NCBI GenBank assembly: GCA_023846275.1
Contig: CM043865.1
Span: 28,005,912-28,069,911, forward strand
Source: Vanilla planifolia
Lineage: Eukaryota; Streptophyta; Magnoliopsida; Asparagales; Orchidaceae
Direction of reading: 5' to 3'
Length of the DNA stretch: 64,000 nt
The notes below the pieces were generated by a model. It was not told the DNA's origin and made no database searches. It saw only the letters and a list, made by a program, of their open reading frames with translations. Position 1 is the first letter of the stretch, and every line of letters begins with the position of its first letter. This document shows positions 1 to 12,900 of the stretch, piece by piece. Both the position numbers and the translations under genes were made by a program.

Positions 1-50
1 GCCTTCTTGGCTCTTCTCAGTGGAAAGAATCTCAGTCGGCCGATGTTCAT
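1..50 (-). CDS. Possible 5' end of an unidentified gene (partial, runs off the window)
   Basis: The first 230 bases are clearly richer in G and C than the AT-rich DNA that follows, as expected of a gene edge. On the - strand an ATG at 50-48 opens a frame that reads MNIGRLRFFPLRRAKK and leaves the window. It is arginine-rich with few acidic residues, as organelle presequences often are. The + strand is also open from base 1 to a TGA at 151-153, so the same bases could instead be the tail of a + strand exon. No family is recognisable from so few residues. The start choice rests only on this being the first in-frame ATG downstream of the GC-rich leader. Confidence 0.25.
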   Translation of the reverse strand, partial: MNIGRLRFFPLRRAKK

Positions 51-230
51 CGCCGCCGGTTGGTTGGAGGAGAAGGTGAGAAGTGATGAGAAGTTGTGCA
101 CACTTTTAACTATGGAGGAGCACGAGGGAAGACAGAGGGCCGAAGCTTTGTGAAGTCCGTTGGGATCTGGACAAGAAAGCGTACCTGGCGGGCGAAGGGT
201 CAGTTTGCCAGCGGTTTAAAAAGTTGGTAG

Positions 231-1380
231 AAATAAAAAAAGAAATATATTTTTTATAAAATAATTATCAAATATATTTATGATCCACGTGGAGCTGTTT
301 TTTTGTATCAAACGCTAGATAATCTACTAGTTGTTTTAAAAACGATTTCAATTTTTTTTCTTCAATTGAAAATAAGTCGTTATTATCCAAATTTGCCATT
401 GAAAAGAAATGCTTCGGATTATTTGCTTATATAATGGTATTAAAAAGATTACATTTGATAATTTGTAATTAAAAATGCTTATTCTAAAAACTTTGAACGA
501 ATTATCTTTAAAATTATAAAATAATAATAATTATATATTTTTTAGTATAAATAATACAATAGAGATACAATAATATTCTTTTATTTCAAAATTAAGTATG
601 TGATTTGTATGTGAGATAATTGTTTCGAATTCTTATAACATATTTTTTTTTAGAGTCATAACAAAGAAAGTTTAAGCATGATAATGAAGAATAACTAAAA
701 AGTAAAATATAAGAGAGTTTTTGTTACAAAAAGAATTGGATTCTAATAAATTCTTAATTATTTCATTAAAGTTTTTTTATTTTTTTATATAAGGATTTGA
801 ATGTAATATTTTAATTACAAAACACATAATATTTTAATTTTCACAAAAAACATATGAATTTTAACAAAAAATATAAAATTTTATAAAATTATATTCTCCA
901 AGCCAGTTCGCAAAGGTTCATGAGGCCCAAAATGGTATGCTATGACAATTTGAATTGTTATGTCTTCTCATTTGATTTTTTCATAATTTTTTTTTAATAA
1001 ATTGAGAATTAAATTCCTGATCATTAAGATTGGTGAAAATATTTAATATGACTCAAAACAAGTTAATTACTATGAAGAGATGACATCATCACTAAAAAGA
1101 GATCAAAGAGCCATCATAGATAGTTCTCAATACTCATTGTCACCTTATGACAACCTCAAGTAAAATCGAATCCACCAAGCCAATCCCGACTAAAGTAAAC
1201 TTGATCTAATCATGTCCAAGCAGCCAAATTGAACCAATCTGTTGGGTAAATGCATACAGCTGTTTTAGAAAGCAATGTTGATGTCGATGTCTTCATTTTT
1301 TTTATTTCTTTCATTTATTGATATCCACATATTTGCCAAAGTCCAATCGTGTATATTATAACAAAAACAAAACTGGAGAG
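231..1380. other. AT-rich intergenic DNA
   Basis: Long A and T runs with stops in every frame. I see no gene, RNA or recognisable element here. Confidence 0.6.
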
Positions 1381-1384
1381 AGAT

Positions 1385-1477
1385 ATGGCAGAAGAATGTG
1401 TCTTTGGATTCATGGACTACATCAAAGTTCATTGTTTGGGAAACAAATGGAAGGAGCTCAGAAATCGACTAACTTAG
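1385..1477 (+). other. Unrecognised short frame starting MAEECVFGFMDY
   Basis: An ATG opens a 30-residue frame with balanced amino-acid content (acidic, basic, aromatic and cysteine residues), unlike the lysine/isoleucine/leucine-heavy noise around it. It ends at TAG after the residues KELRNRLT. It may be a small exon or peptide remnant. I do not recognise it, and chance cannot be excluded at this length. Confidence 0.15.
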
Positions 1478-1633
1478 GAATTCTGGGTTTTAGGGAAAGA
1501 TTTTTTATTGTATTCTCACTTGGTCAGATTTGATTTGGTTTGGTCTACAAAAGTAAACAAAACATTATGCACAAGAATGAACTAAACTTTCTCTCTTCTT
1601 CAGCACAGGCAACTTCGTTTTCTTCTCTTCTAG

Positions 1634-1730
1634 GTTTGGCTCTCGTTCCAGGTTGCTTGGAGAAACGCTTGAGATTGCTGCAGGGATGTTTAGATTAATA
1701 TATCAGATGAACATTTCAGCTGCTGTCCAG
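1634..1730 (+). other. Exon-like block with AG/GT borders
   Basis: A pyrimidine-rich tract (ctcttcttcag, ttctcttctag) precedes the block and a GT follows it. It is open across 32 codons (it includes the residues LLGETLEIAAGMFRLIY) and is less AT-rich than its surroundings. It could be an exon of an unknown gene or of a pseudogene that also uses the frame at 1385. No start, stop or partner exon could be tied to it, so this is only a pointer. Confidence 0.2.
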
Positions 1731-3270
1731 GTTATTTTAACTGAAACTTTCAACGATTGTTTGTTGGGAACAATTGTATATTAAAGGCATTTTTCAGTAA
1801 TATATTCATATGATACTGTGATAGCTGTACTCATCTAGTTCAAAACTCCTGAGCTTGTATGCATCAAGACTTCACAATTCTTCACGTTAAGTGAAGGCAT
1901 TAGCTGCATTTTGGAGTAAGTGTTGAAAAGAAGCAGCAGAAAGATTGATTCGATTCAAAGAAATTGATTACTTCCAAGCAAACTGTTTTAAGTTAGGTTG
2001 ATCTTATCGAGCTTTTAGGTCTTGTTCGATGATGACCTTTACTATTGATCGAACTCAGTGAAATCGTTGACAAATAACTTGAATAATGCAATCCCAAAAA
2101 CTCGAGCATTGTTTGGATATTGGCATCATTTGAAGAGGTGAAAGACTTTGTGCACAAGTATGAATTATGGGAAGGAAGATGGTTGAGCTTTTCAAACTAT
2201 TTAGCATCGTTTTGGCACTTGCTTTAGAGGTCAAGCGTATTATTTAAATAACAAATATGTCACAAGTAACATGAATTTTATTTAAAATGAAACAAAAAGT
2301 AAGTAATGAAATAATGATAAATGATAGCAATTCAATTCAATAATTATGGATATAAAACAAAATTCATGCATGCGACCTTTAATCATATTTTAGAAAAAGT
2401 TGAAAGTTGTTTGATTATTATTATTTTATTTGAAAAATTAAAATTTTTTATTTGATTTCATGAGTTTTAAATTTAAATTCTTAAAACTAAAACAATAGTT
2501 TAACTAATCTAGATAGTAACGAATTAGCCAATTGGCAAACAATTGTTGGATGTCAAATTATCATGATCGGTTGGATTGTACCTTGTTATTGACAATCATA
2601 TTATAGCCAACACAAGGTTGTCTTAAGATGTTGTTCCTTTACTAATCGGTACCTGAGAAGCTATTGTTTGGTCGTTGTCAATGACAGTGATGTCAATGAT
2701 TGGGCGACAACATCAATAATTTAACAAAAGATGCCAACAACTTGAGCGACAATTGTCTAGTTATGGAGGCTCAGTGATCATAATAATGTATGATAATAAT
2801 GAGTTTGAATTAAAATCATAACAATTAGAAAAATATGATCTATGTTATGTCTTTTCTTTTCATAAGGAAAACAAATTTTCTTATCTTTTTCGAAAATATT
2901 GAATTTCACTTCAACATCCATCGAACGAAATAATAACTTTAAATTAAGTCATCTCATTGAACAAAAACTTGTGTACATTGTAATACATAAGTTACTTGTT
3001 CCATGTATTTCTAATGAAATCATTTATATTTTTTGCAAATATTATGCTTTTGTGAAATATTGTTAGAAGCATAAACAAAAAGGAAACATGTCATTGTTAT
3101 ATATGTTATGTTATTACAATATAAATTGAGAAAGAAACAAAGCATAATAAAGGGTGTTCATATTATTATTAGCATTGAAGATTGAATATCGATATTTCTA
3201 AACATATCCAATCTTGTTCGTTTCATTTAAAAGTGGATAGTTTTTGCCTTCCTTGTGCATATTAGGTTCG
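1731..3270. other. Intergenic DNA, no gene seen
   Basis: AT-rich sequence with stops in all frames. Between about 2540 and 2760 there are loosely repeated gttgtc/gacaac words without a clear period. I can support nothing else. Confidence 0.5.
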
Positions 3271-3277
3271 CTTGTTG

Positions 3278-4490
3278 ATAAGACAATTATACAATCACTT
3301 ATATACTAGTTCAATGACTAATTGTTCTCAATTATGATTGGTCCATTATATTCTCTAATGACCCTTTTGACTTAAAGCCTTAAAAAGCCTTCTTTGTCTA
3401 AGTTCATTAGATCTTCTAAAAGAGATGGAATTATTAAATTTGTAATTGGGAGGTCTTAATTTGTTAGTTTATAATGAGAGGTATATGTAAAACTAGAATT
3501 TCTAAAATTTTAAAAAATTGGTTCTAGATTTTCACTCTTATGTGAAGGATTTTCTTATCATAAAGTTTGTTGTTCATAATAATGGCAAAAATTTATTGTT
3601 AATTATTATATGAAAATTGATAATGATGCCCAATGAAAAGCCCTAATAGTTCAGGTGAAAGGAAAGCAAGAAAGTAAAGATGGAATGAGAATAGGGAACA
3701 AACCTAATCACAATTCTACAATCCCAATGTATTAAAGATCATTTTGTTACATGTTAGCCTTTGGTTATTAAGTATTCTGAGTTATGGTATGAAGGTTTTC
3801 ATGTTAAAATATCAAAAAAAAAATTCCAACTAATTTATTTGACTGGATTATGTGCGATTGAATACAAGGTTTGTTTTTCAATAAGACAAATTATTCAATC
3901 ACTTTATACTAGTTCAATGACTAATTATTCTCAATCATGATTTGTTGTCTATTATATTCTCTAATGACCTTTTTTTTATCTAAAATCTTAAAAAGCCTTC
4001 TTTGTCTAAGTTCATTAGATCTTTAAAAAAAGATAAAACTATTAAATTTGTAATTGGGAGATCTTAATTTGTTTGTTCAAAATGAGAAGCATATGTAAAA
4101 CTAGAATTCCTAAATTTTAAAAAGTTGGTTCTAGATTTTCATTTTTATGTGAAGGATTTTCTTATCATGAAGTATGTTATTTATAATAATGACAAAAATC
4201 TATTGTTAATTATTATATCAAAATTGTTAATGATGCCTAATGAAAGCTTCAATAGTTGAGGTGAAAGTGAAGCAAGAAAGTAAAAATGGAGCGAGAATGA
4301 GGAACAAACCTGATCACAATTTTACAATTCCTGTGTCTCAAAGACCATTTTGTTGCATGTTAGCCTTTGGTTATTATCTAGTATAAGTTATGATATGAAG
4401 GTTTTCATGTAAGAATATAAAAAAGCCTCCAACTAATTTATTTGAGTAGGTTATGGGTGGTTAAATATGAGTGATCAGTCTTTTGATAAG
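3278..4490. repeat. Tandem duplication, two copies of about 600 bp
   Basis: The segment starting ataagacaa at 3278 recurs at 3881, an offset of 603 bases. Similarity then runs through the whole unit: tactagttcaatgacta, gccttctttgtctaagttca, gtgaaggattttcttatca and catgttagcctttggttat occur in the same order in both copies. Scattered substitutions and small indels separate the copies, so the duplication is old. A third start (gataagattta) at about 4487 fades out at once. No coding frame survives in either copy. Confidence 0.8.
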
Positions 4491-7400
4491 ATTTATGGAG
4501 GATTTATTTAAGAAAAGTTCCCTCTAGCATAGAGTGAATAATGTCACAAGCCATTATGATTAGACACCATCATCTATACAACGGGTCTTTTTGTCAGTGT
4601 ACTTATAATGTGATTTACAAGTGAAATTATCTAATACTCTTTTAAAATTTAATAGAAATTATCTAATTATTTTCAATTATAAAATTTAATAAATATTATG
4701 TCTTAATATGTTTGTAATTGTTTTGGTATGGAAAGGGTTTAAAGTTCTAGGAATTTCTTGAATTGGGATCTTCATTAAGACTAATGTGGTGAGTCATGCC
4801 TAAAGACTGACTTTGGCATGATATTTGGGTCATTTTTCTTATTAATACTTGACAATACATGGAAGCAATAAAAAATAGTGAGATACATGGAGTATGCAAA
4901 AATCTTGAAAATAAAAAAAAATCAACAATTAAGTGAGAGTGATGATGAAAAATATTTTGAAATATATTTTAGCATAATAATCAACAAAATCTATAATAAT
5001 GTATATACACATCTCAAATAATATCTACTAATATCACAAGCCTATTCAAGTATCTACATACAACTTTGTCATATATAGAATGCAAACCATTGGAAAGTTT
5101 TAAGTTATAAAATAGGTAAATTAATAGTTATAAAAATAAAAGAAGAAAGGTACGATAAAATGCAATAATCATAAGAAGCTCAACTAGTAAAATAATAATT
5201 ATAAATAGTAAAGCATGATGAAATGAAATAAGGATATGGAATCCTAATTTAGAGCAATTAATTTTGAACTTATTCTTTTTTAAAAATACCTTTTGAAAAC
5301 TTACAAAACTTTTATTGTAAAAATATCATTTTGTTTAGAAAACTATTTTTTTTTATCATAAATCTCTTTTTTTTATAAATCTCATTTTTATCATACTCAA
5401 ATTGTTTTTTAAACCAAATAAATGTTCATATAAGTAGAAAGTTTAAATTCTTTTTACAAAGACTAAGTTCACACACATGTAGTTGTTGTGGTGAAAACAA
5501 GAGTAAACATAATACTTAATATCAAACCAAAGCATATAATCATTGTAGTATCATGTCATACATCCAATATACTTCAAATCCTTATGCAAACATATAAGCA
5601 AAATTAGTAAATTGTAAAATTAGCATCTCCCTTATTGCTCTATTGTATCCATGTGATGTAGCATCTTCTCTATTTGAAATTGTTAAACGTGATAAGCTAA
5701 GCTAATTTTCATAGGCTCAACAAGCAAAAACTAAATAACAAAAACACAAAATAATAAAAATTTAGGTCATGTCATATATTAGGTCAAAATAACAAAATAT
5801 TTTATAATAGATATAATTAAAAATGATCATAAATGAGACTAGCATGCCAATGTAATATTCTTACCTTTTAAATTGAATCATTTTAAAATATTTTTTATAA
5901 CTATTTTAATCTTGCTTTTAAAATTTATATTTAAACTCATGATTCTTGAACTTTTTTTAATTTGACAATTTTTCTTTATTTGTTTAACTCTCTTCCTTTC
6001 CTTTGTGTTATTAGTTGTTGTTTAGTTCTTGGAACAAAGGCTAGATTCACCTTTATAAGATATCTCAAAGAAAGATTCACCTTGATCTTAGTTTCATTAT
6101 TTGGTTCTAGCTTTAGATGATACCGTGGAGTAAGCTACACCTATTTGTCAATACAATAGTTTCTCTTTTTAATATAATAACATTATTTTTAAAGAAAAAA
6201 GTTTGCTTTGACCCTTTTAATTCATTTTTTTACACATTTTAATAAGAAAATATTTTATCGATTTAGTTTTAAAATACATTTTTTCCCAATTATATGCAAC
6301 TAAGTGATATATGACATTGCTATAGATATTAAAACATAAACTCAATAATAAAATCTATAAAATACTTCTAAAATGATTGTATATGAAATAATCTAAATAA
6401 TAACATTAAGCTATTAAGCTAACTTAATAGTTCAAATAGTAATAGCATTCTAATAAATCAAAACACCATTTTGTGAATTGAAAAAAAATATTTTTAATGC
6501 ATCATAACAAACAACAACAAATGAATTTTGATTTACATTTTAAAACTTTAAACCTATTATATAAGTTACTTACCAATTTATTGTACACTAAACTATAGTA
6601 CAACATTTGTCATATAGATACCTTTTCTATGATAAATTTAATATATCCTAATAAACTATATTCAAAATTAATTTATTGCATTAAAAATAGAGTAGTTGCA
6701 AAGTATTGAGGATAGCAACAAAAAAGAGTGAGGGTGATAGAAAACATCTAGTTTAATACAACCAAATAAAAAATCATCGCATAATAATCAACTACCACAC
6801 AATATAAAAAGTTGTAACTAAGGTAATGATTTAATCACTAACAATGAAATATATATTGTTCTCACATACAAAAAGTCAATATCTCACACCCATAAGTTAC
6901 AACATAATCTCACACATTCGGGTGATAAATGAGCACCTAAAGAATCCCAACCATTTAAGTGTCTACATTCTAACTTATAAATATGTAGGGTATGAATATG
7001 GTTTATTTAATAGACAAATTACTAACTACATATGATAAAATGATATAGAAGTGTAATAATATAGTTAATAAATAAAATGATGTAATAAATAAAATAATGT
7101 AATTTAATATGTAAAGGAAAACATAATATTAGTGCATCTAAGTTTATATGTATCTAGTTTATGCATAGTCATTGTATAGTATTAATATCATATACTTCTC
7201 ATATTATATATACTTTGTCATTTTTTCATATTCAAATTTATATTATTTATCTTTATTTCTTGCTTATCTTTTCTTTTTATTTTTTTCTCTAAGCTTATAA
7301 TTCCTCACATAATTGTTATCTTTATTTTTAAGAGATCCTATATTATATCATCATCATCAACATCATCATCATCACAAAGCTATTACCCACTATTCTAACA

Positions 7401-8110
7401 TCATAGAGTTACATGATATTGTAAAATACTAACATCATATGCTGCTGATATTATAAATACTTTGTCCTTTTTTATATTCAAAATCATATTAATTCTCTTT
7501 ATTTTTTTCACAACTTTTTCTTATTCTTTTCCTTTACTCTTAGGTTTCTTCATTTGATTGTTATCTCCATTTCTTGTGGATCCCGTGTTAAATTATCATT
7601 ATCATATAACAACTACTAAACCCTATTACCAATGTCTAATGATAATAAGGATGAGGCCTCTACCATGCTATGGCTCCATCACTAAGTGCCCATAATATCA
7701 AAGAGTGAACAATGCCTTAGCCATATTGTAATCCCATCATTAAGTGTCCATGGTAGTAAGGGTGATGTTTATCTTATCTATCAAGTCACTACAAGATAAG
7801 GTCATAAAAAATATTATGTCTCATGTTTCTTTCTCGTGATCCATCAAATCACTAAGTAGTAATAACATTTTTTATTTCTTTTTCTTTTTTTATCTCTTTC
7901 TTTTTTTTTATCATATGTTTTGATTTATATACATTAATAGTAATAAAGTGCCATCATGAACTTAAAACATATACAAAAAATAATGCTATGACATACATAT
8001 GCTTACATCACAAAGAATTTTATAGTAATGGTTAAAGAATTTAATAACCCACTTATATTACTATTATTTAGTTTACTTTTTTGTTAACTCTAAGAGATCT
8101 CTTTCACTGT
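4491..8110. other. AT-rich intergenic DNA with minor repeats
   Basis: No gene seen. A diverged direct duplication of about 250 bp pairs roughly 7171-7350 with 7420-7610 (shared words include atactttgtc and attgttatct). An ATC-rich microsatellite sits at about 7349-7376. Short frames here have lysine/isoleucine-rich noise composition. Confidence 0.5.
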
Positions 8111-8115
8111 CTCAT

Positions 8116-9902
8116 TGTTGTACCATTTTATGTGATGATCACAAAATAAAAGTTAAGTGTTTACTAATATCGTTCTTAAGCTTAGTGTTAATTCAGTTAA
8201 ATGTTAAAGAGTATTCTATTGATATGAATTTGTTAGAACAAAAACTATTATAACATAAATAATGAACGTAATTTAAGAGCTCAACATGTTCACTTTGGAG
8301 CCAAAAATAATGGTCTTGTGGAGTGGTTAATCCATAAAGAATTTTATTTTTAAAACTTAATTATCAGCATGTTAACTTTTAAATTCTTTCTAATTATGAT
8401 ACATAGAACTATCATCCTTTATGTATATGTGAATTTGGTTTAAGATATATTTTATTTGAAAGTATTTGAGTTTTTGAATATTCAAATATTTTTTATAAAA
8501 ATTTTATCATTAAAAAAATTCCCTAAGTACCTACACCGCAAAGCATGATGGTCTCAAGTTAATGACCCGATGGGAAACACGGAGCTTGGGGAACCCCAGG
8601 CTAAAAACTCGAGCAAAATCGAAATAGATCAAGCTCGAGTATCAGTTAAGCCAGGTTCTATTGTAGTCCTTGGGTGAATCAATTCATGACATTACATCTG
8701 AATCAGTTTAGGAGAAATGAGTAAGGGCATACTTGTTATTTAATTTATGTAAATTGGGTATAGTTAGACCCCGTATGCACATGTTGATGACTCAGGTCAT
8801 GACTTCCTGAGAATAATAAGAGGAAACCATTCCCATTAGGATGATAATAATACGTAGTGGATGTAATATACACATAAAACACTTGCATTGTTTTGTAATA
8901 TGGGATTAAAGATAAGCTTTACCAAACTTAAGATTTTTGCATCTGTTGATCGCACTTTTTCAAGATCGAACGATCCAAATCACGTTTGTATTTGTGAAAA
9001 ATCTTTTGTCTTCAGTCATTCATTTGTAATGCTTGATTGAATGACTGAGAGTCTCTTCACCTTTGTGAATAGTAACCTTATCATCGTTACCATCCATTTG
9101 ACTTTCAAATCCAATGCTCCAAATCTTATCTCATTGTGATTTGATCTGAACTCTTTATCATTTAAGTCGATCATTTGGCTATTGCTCCATCTGTTTGTGT
9201 AATCGGATGACAGCTATACATTCTTTTCCACTATAATAGCTCACTTTCCAAAAAGCAAACTATAGTCATTAGGAGAGTTATTTTTGAAGTTTTTTTTATT
9301 TTAACTATAAATAAGGATAATTTACCAAACATAAAGACAATTGAATTAAGCTTGAAAATTTTCATACAAGTCCAATTGAAGTTCAACCATGAGAAACAAA
9401 TTTCTATGTAATTATGAGAGCTGTGGATTTTTGTTAGTCTTTATTTCTCTACTTTTATTTATAATCATTTATATATCTCTTGATAACATCTACTTCATTT
9501 ATTAATAATGTCATTCTTGTTTATAGAATTAAATGTGTATGGATTTTGTAAGCAAAAACTTGTAAAGTTTTGAATTTTTCTAAATATCCTGAATTTTTTT
9601 GATTTTGGTATCTCATTAGAGCACTAGTGTGTATTTAGTTTACCCATATAGGCTTTGGCAAAAAAGAGTTGTTAGTGGAAGCTTGATTGGAGATTAGTGG
9701 TAAATGTAGGCATGGATTTCGATCGAAACACTTAAAATTTTTATGCATTTAGTTTATTATTGAGCAAATTTATTTCGTTGGTAAAAGGAAAATATTTTTA
9801 AGCTAAAAAATTTTTCTTCTAATCATTGGAATAAAAAAAATTTGTTAAACGCATAGTTCACCCTTCCTCTTTTATTTGTTTTGCCTTACAAATTTTACAA
9901 CA
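8116..9902 (+). repeat. 5' LTR of the copia element
   Basis: It starts TGTTGTACC and ends ACAACA. It aligns along its length with 14663-16555: the blocks tgtgatgatcac, aagcttagt, gtatcagttaagcca, tgtaatcgga/tgtaatcgaa and tgaagttcaa recur in order. It is 1787 bp against 1893 bp for the partner, mainly because it holds one copy of a block that is doubled in the 3' LTR. Confidence 0.88.
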
Positions 9903-9904
9903 AG

Positions 9905-9918
9905 TGATATCAGAGCAA
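9905..9918 (+). other. Primer-binding site for initiator Met-tRNA
   Basis: TGATATCAGAGCAA lies two bases after the 5' LTR. It matches the plant copia site TGGTATCAGAGC, complementary to the 3' end of initiator methionine tRNA, with one substitution (G to A at the third base). Its place fixes the LTR edge. Confidence 0.85.
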
Positions 9919-9959
9919 GATTTATATCAAAAGAAAAAAAATTCTAAGACAAGATCCTC

Positions 9960-12900
9960 ATGGCTTTACCTTGTATTAATGAAAATATGTTTTTATTTGA
10001 AGGAGCTTCGTCACATCGATCACATTTGTTTAAAGGTGAGTTTTATCTTTATTGAAAGAATCATATGTGTTTATTTTTAGAATCCGTTGATTTGAAAATT
10101 TGAGATGTTGTATTGAAAGAATCATATGTGTTTATTTTTAGAATCTGTTGATTTGAAAATTTGAGATGTTGTTAAAGATATGTTTGAGATTCCAACTAAA
10201 ATCATTGATGGAGAAAAAGTGAGAAAATATTTATGTAAACTCGGCCCCAAAGAAAAATATAGAGTATAAATTAATTCTCATGATACAAATATTTTGTTTT
10301 GTAGTTTGGGTACCTTCGAATATAATCTAATCATGACCTTAAAAATGACACATAAGATTTAGTCTAAACTTGAAGTTACCTATGAGGGTATTTCTCACGT
10401 TAAAAAGACTAAAATCAACATGCTCATTCATGAGTATGAATTATTTTAAATAATTTTGGATGAAAGTATTAAGACTATGTTTATGAGATTTACAAATATT
10501 ATTAATGATATGTCTAATCTTGACAATGATTTTTTTATTGGTGAATAGGTAAGAAAGATTCTACAAGTTCTTTGTCAATAATATGACCCATTAATGATAG
10601 CATTGAAAGTAATAAAAAATATTTTGACTGTGCCATTAGATGAGTTATTGGGTAAGCTTTTGACAAATGAAACTGAGCTTACAAGAAGAAGTGATTAAGA
10701 TCTTGGAATTAAAAAAGAGAAGAAAAAAAGAAGAAAGAAACAATAGTATTTATAACTGACTCTTTTAAAGACTTAAATTTTTTAATCTCAAATGAGATGG
10801 CTCTTATCTCAAAAGTTTATTTAGATTATACAACAAAAAATGTAAGCAGATGCTTTGGTAATAATAAGAAATAAAAAAATGATCTCCTATGAAGAAATAA
10901 TTTGTTATAAATGTAAATTTTTTTGGGCATATAAAGCCAAATTGCCCCAACTATAAGGAGAGAGTAAAAAAGTTTCAAAATAAAAAGAAAAACAAGAAAG
11001 CAATACATATAACTTGGGATGATTTAGATAATTTTTCTTTTAGTAATAAAGATAAGAAGAAGAATTTGATTTATCTTATAGTCAAAGATAGTATTCCAGT
11101 TGAAACATCAGAAGATGATGTATGTTTCTCTTCTTGTTTTTCATCATCTTCTATTATTGATTACGAAGAATAATATATTAGTATTAAATTAGCTTCTAAA
11201 TATCTTAAATTGAAAGAAGAGCATAGAAAATATTTAGGTTTGTATGAATACTTGAATGAGTTGAATACTAATTACTTGCATAAGATTAAGATTGAGAGAG
11301 ATGAAAAGTTTTTATTATTATCAAAAATATATGCTTAGTTAAAGTGCTAAATAATTTAAAAAATTTACATGATTGTTATAGAAATTCATTTGGATATACT
11401 AAAAATACTACATATTCTTTTACTTCAAATTTTATTTGTAATTATGACATGAGTATTAAACACATTTCTACTTATTATAAATTTAAAAATATTATTGATA
11501 GTAAGTCATCTAAATTTGTACGAATTAGAAATAATAGTTTAATAAATAATCCAGTTAAGACATGTGGATCTAAAAAGGTTTAGGTTCTAAAAACTGATGT
11601 TTGATTTGTTTTGTAGGCATGCCTTCCTTCAAGAACAGAAAAATGTATGTGATATTTGGATAGGAGATGCTCAAGACACATAACTAGAGATAAATCTTTT
11701 TCATCCACTTGAAGTCTTTTGATAGTGGTGAAATTACTCTTAGCGATGACTCAAAGAAGAAAGATATTGGAATTAGAATTGTGGGCAATTCACACACTTC
11801 TGTAAGAAAAGATCATTGTTAAGGACTTAAGGTATAATATTCTTAGTATTAATCAATTATGTAATTCAAATTTTAATATTTTATCTAATAAAAATAAATA
11901 CATTATTAATAAAGATAATATTTTAGTTATTATTAAAAATAGAAAAGATAATACATATGTTTTATTTTTATACATGGTTAAAGACAGTGGTTTAAAATGC
12001 CTTATGACACATGATAATATTTCTACGTTAAAGTTTAATCTAGTTAGAGATTTACCATACCTTAATTGGCCAAATGATAAACTATATGATCTATGTCAAT
12101 TAGAAAAACAAATAAAAGAGAGCTTTAACTCACTTAAAGATATTACAACTATAAAATTATTAGAATTTGTTTATTTGACTTATTTGGTCTTATTCATCGA
12201 CAGAGTCTTGGTAGAAACAAATATAAGTTGGTAGTTGTAGATGACTATACTAGGTTTATATAGGTTCTTTTTATAAGAAATAAAAGAAAAGTATTTAAAA
12301 ATTTGTTAGATTGACTACTATGATTGAAAAAGAATATAAAGTTAAGCTAGTCTCTAATATGAGTGATAATGAAGGAAAATTTAAGAATAAGTATTCGATG
12401 ATTTTTGTGACAAAAATAGTGTGAAGCATACATTTTCTTCACTTAGAACCCCTCAACAAAATAATATAGTTGAGAGAAATAATAGAACATTTCTAGATGT
12501 CGTGAGATATATGCTTAATGTGTATAGTATCCCTGAGCATTTTTGGACAGAGATAATTAATACTATATTTTATGTATTTAATAGAACACCATGTAGACAT
12601 TTATTAGATATTTTTTATTTTGAATTACTTTATGACAAAAAACCTAATATATCTTATTTTCATATGTTTGGATGTAAATATTTTGTTTTGAATAATAAAA
12701 AAAGGATTTAAATAAATTTGATGCTAAGTTTGATGAAGGAATTTTTTTAAGGTACTCATCATCTAGTAAAGTATTTAGAGTATATAATAAGAGATTACTT
12801 GTTGTAGAAGAAATGATTCACATCAAATTTGTTGAATTTCTTATTGAAGCATATAGTTGAAGAAAATGAATCAATAAAAGAAGAAAATCAAATTGAGAAG

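Noticed and set aside
7349..7376. ATC-rich run as a possible regulatory array
   Set aside because: A short trinucleotide microsatellite with no nearby gene.
10826..11008. 60-codon frame on the - strand
   Set aside because: It lies opposite the copia gag zinc knuckle, which reads on the + strand.
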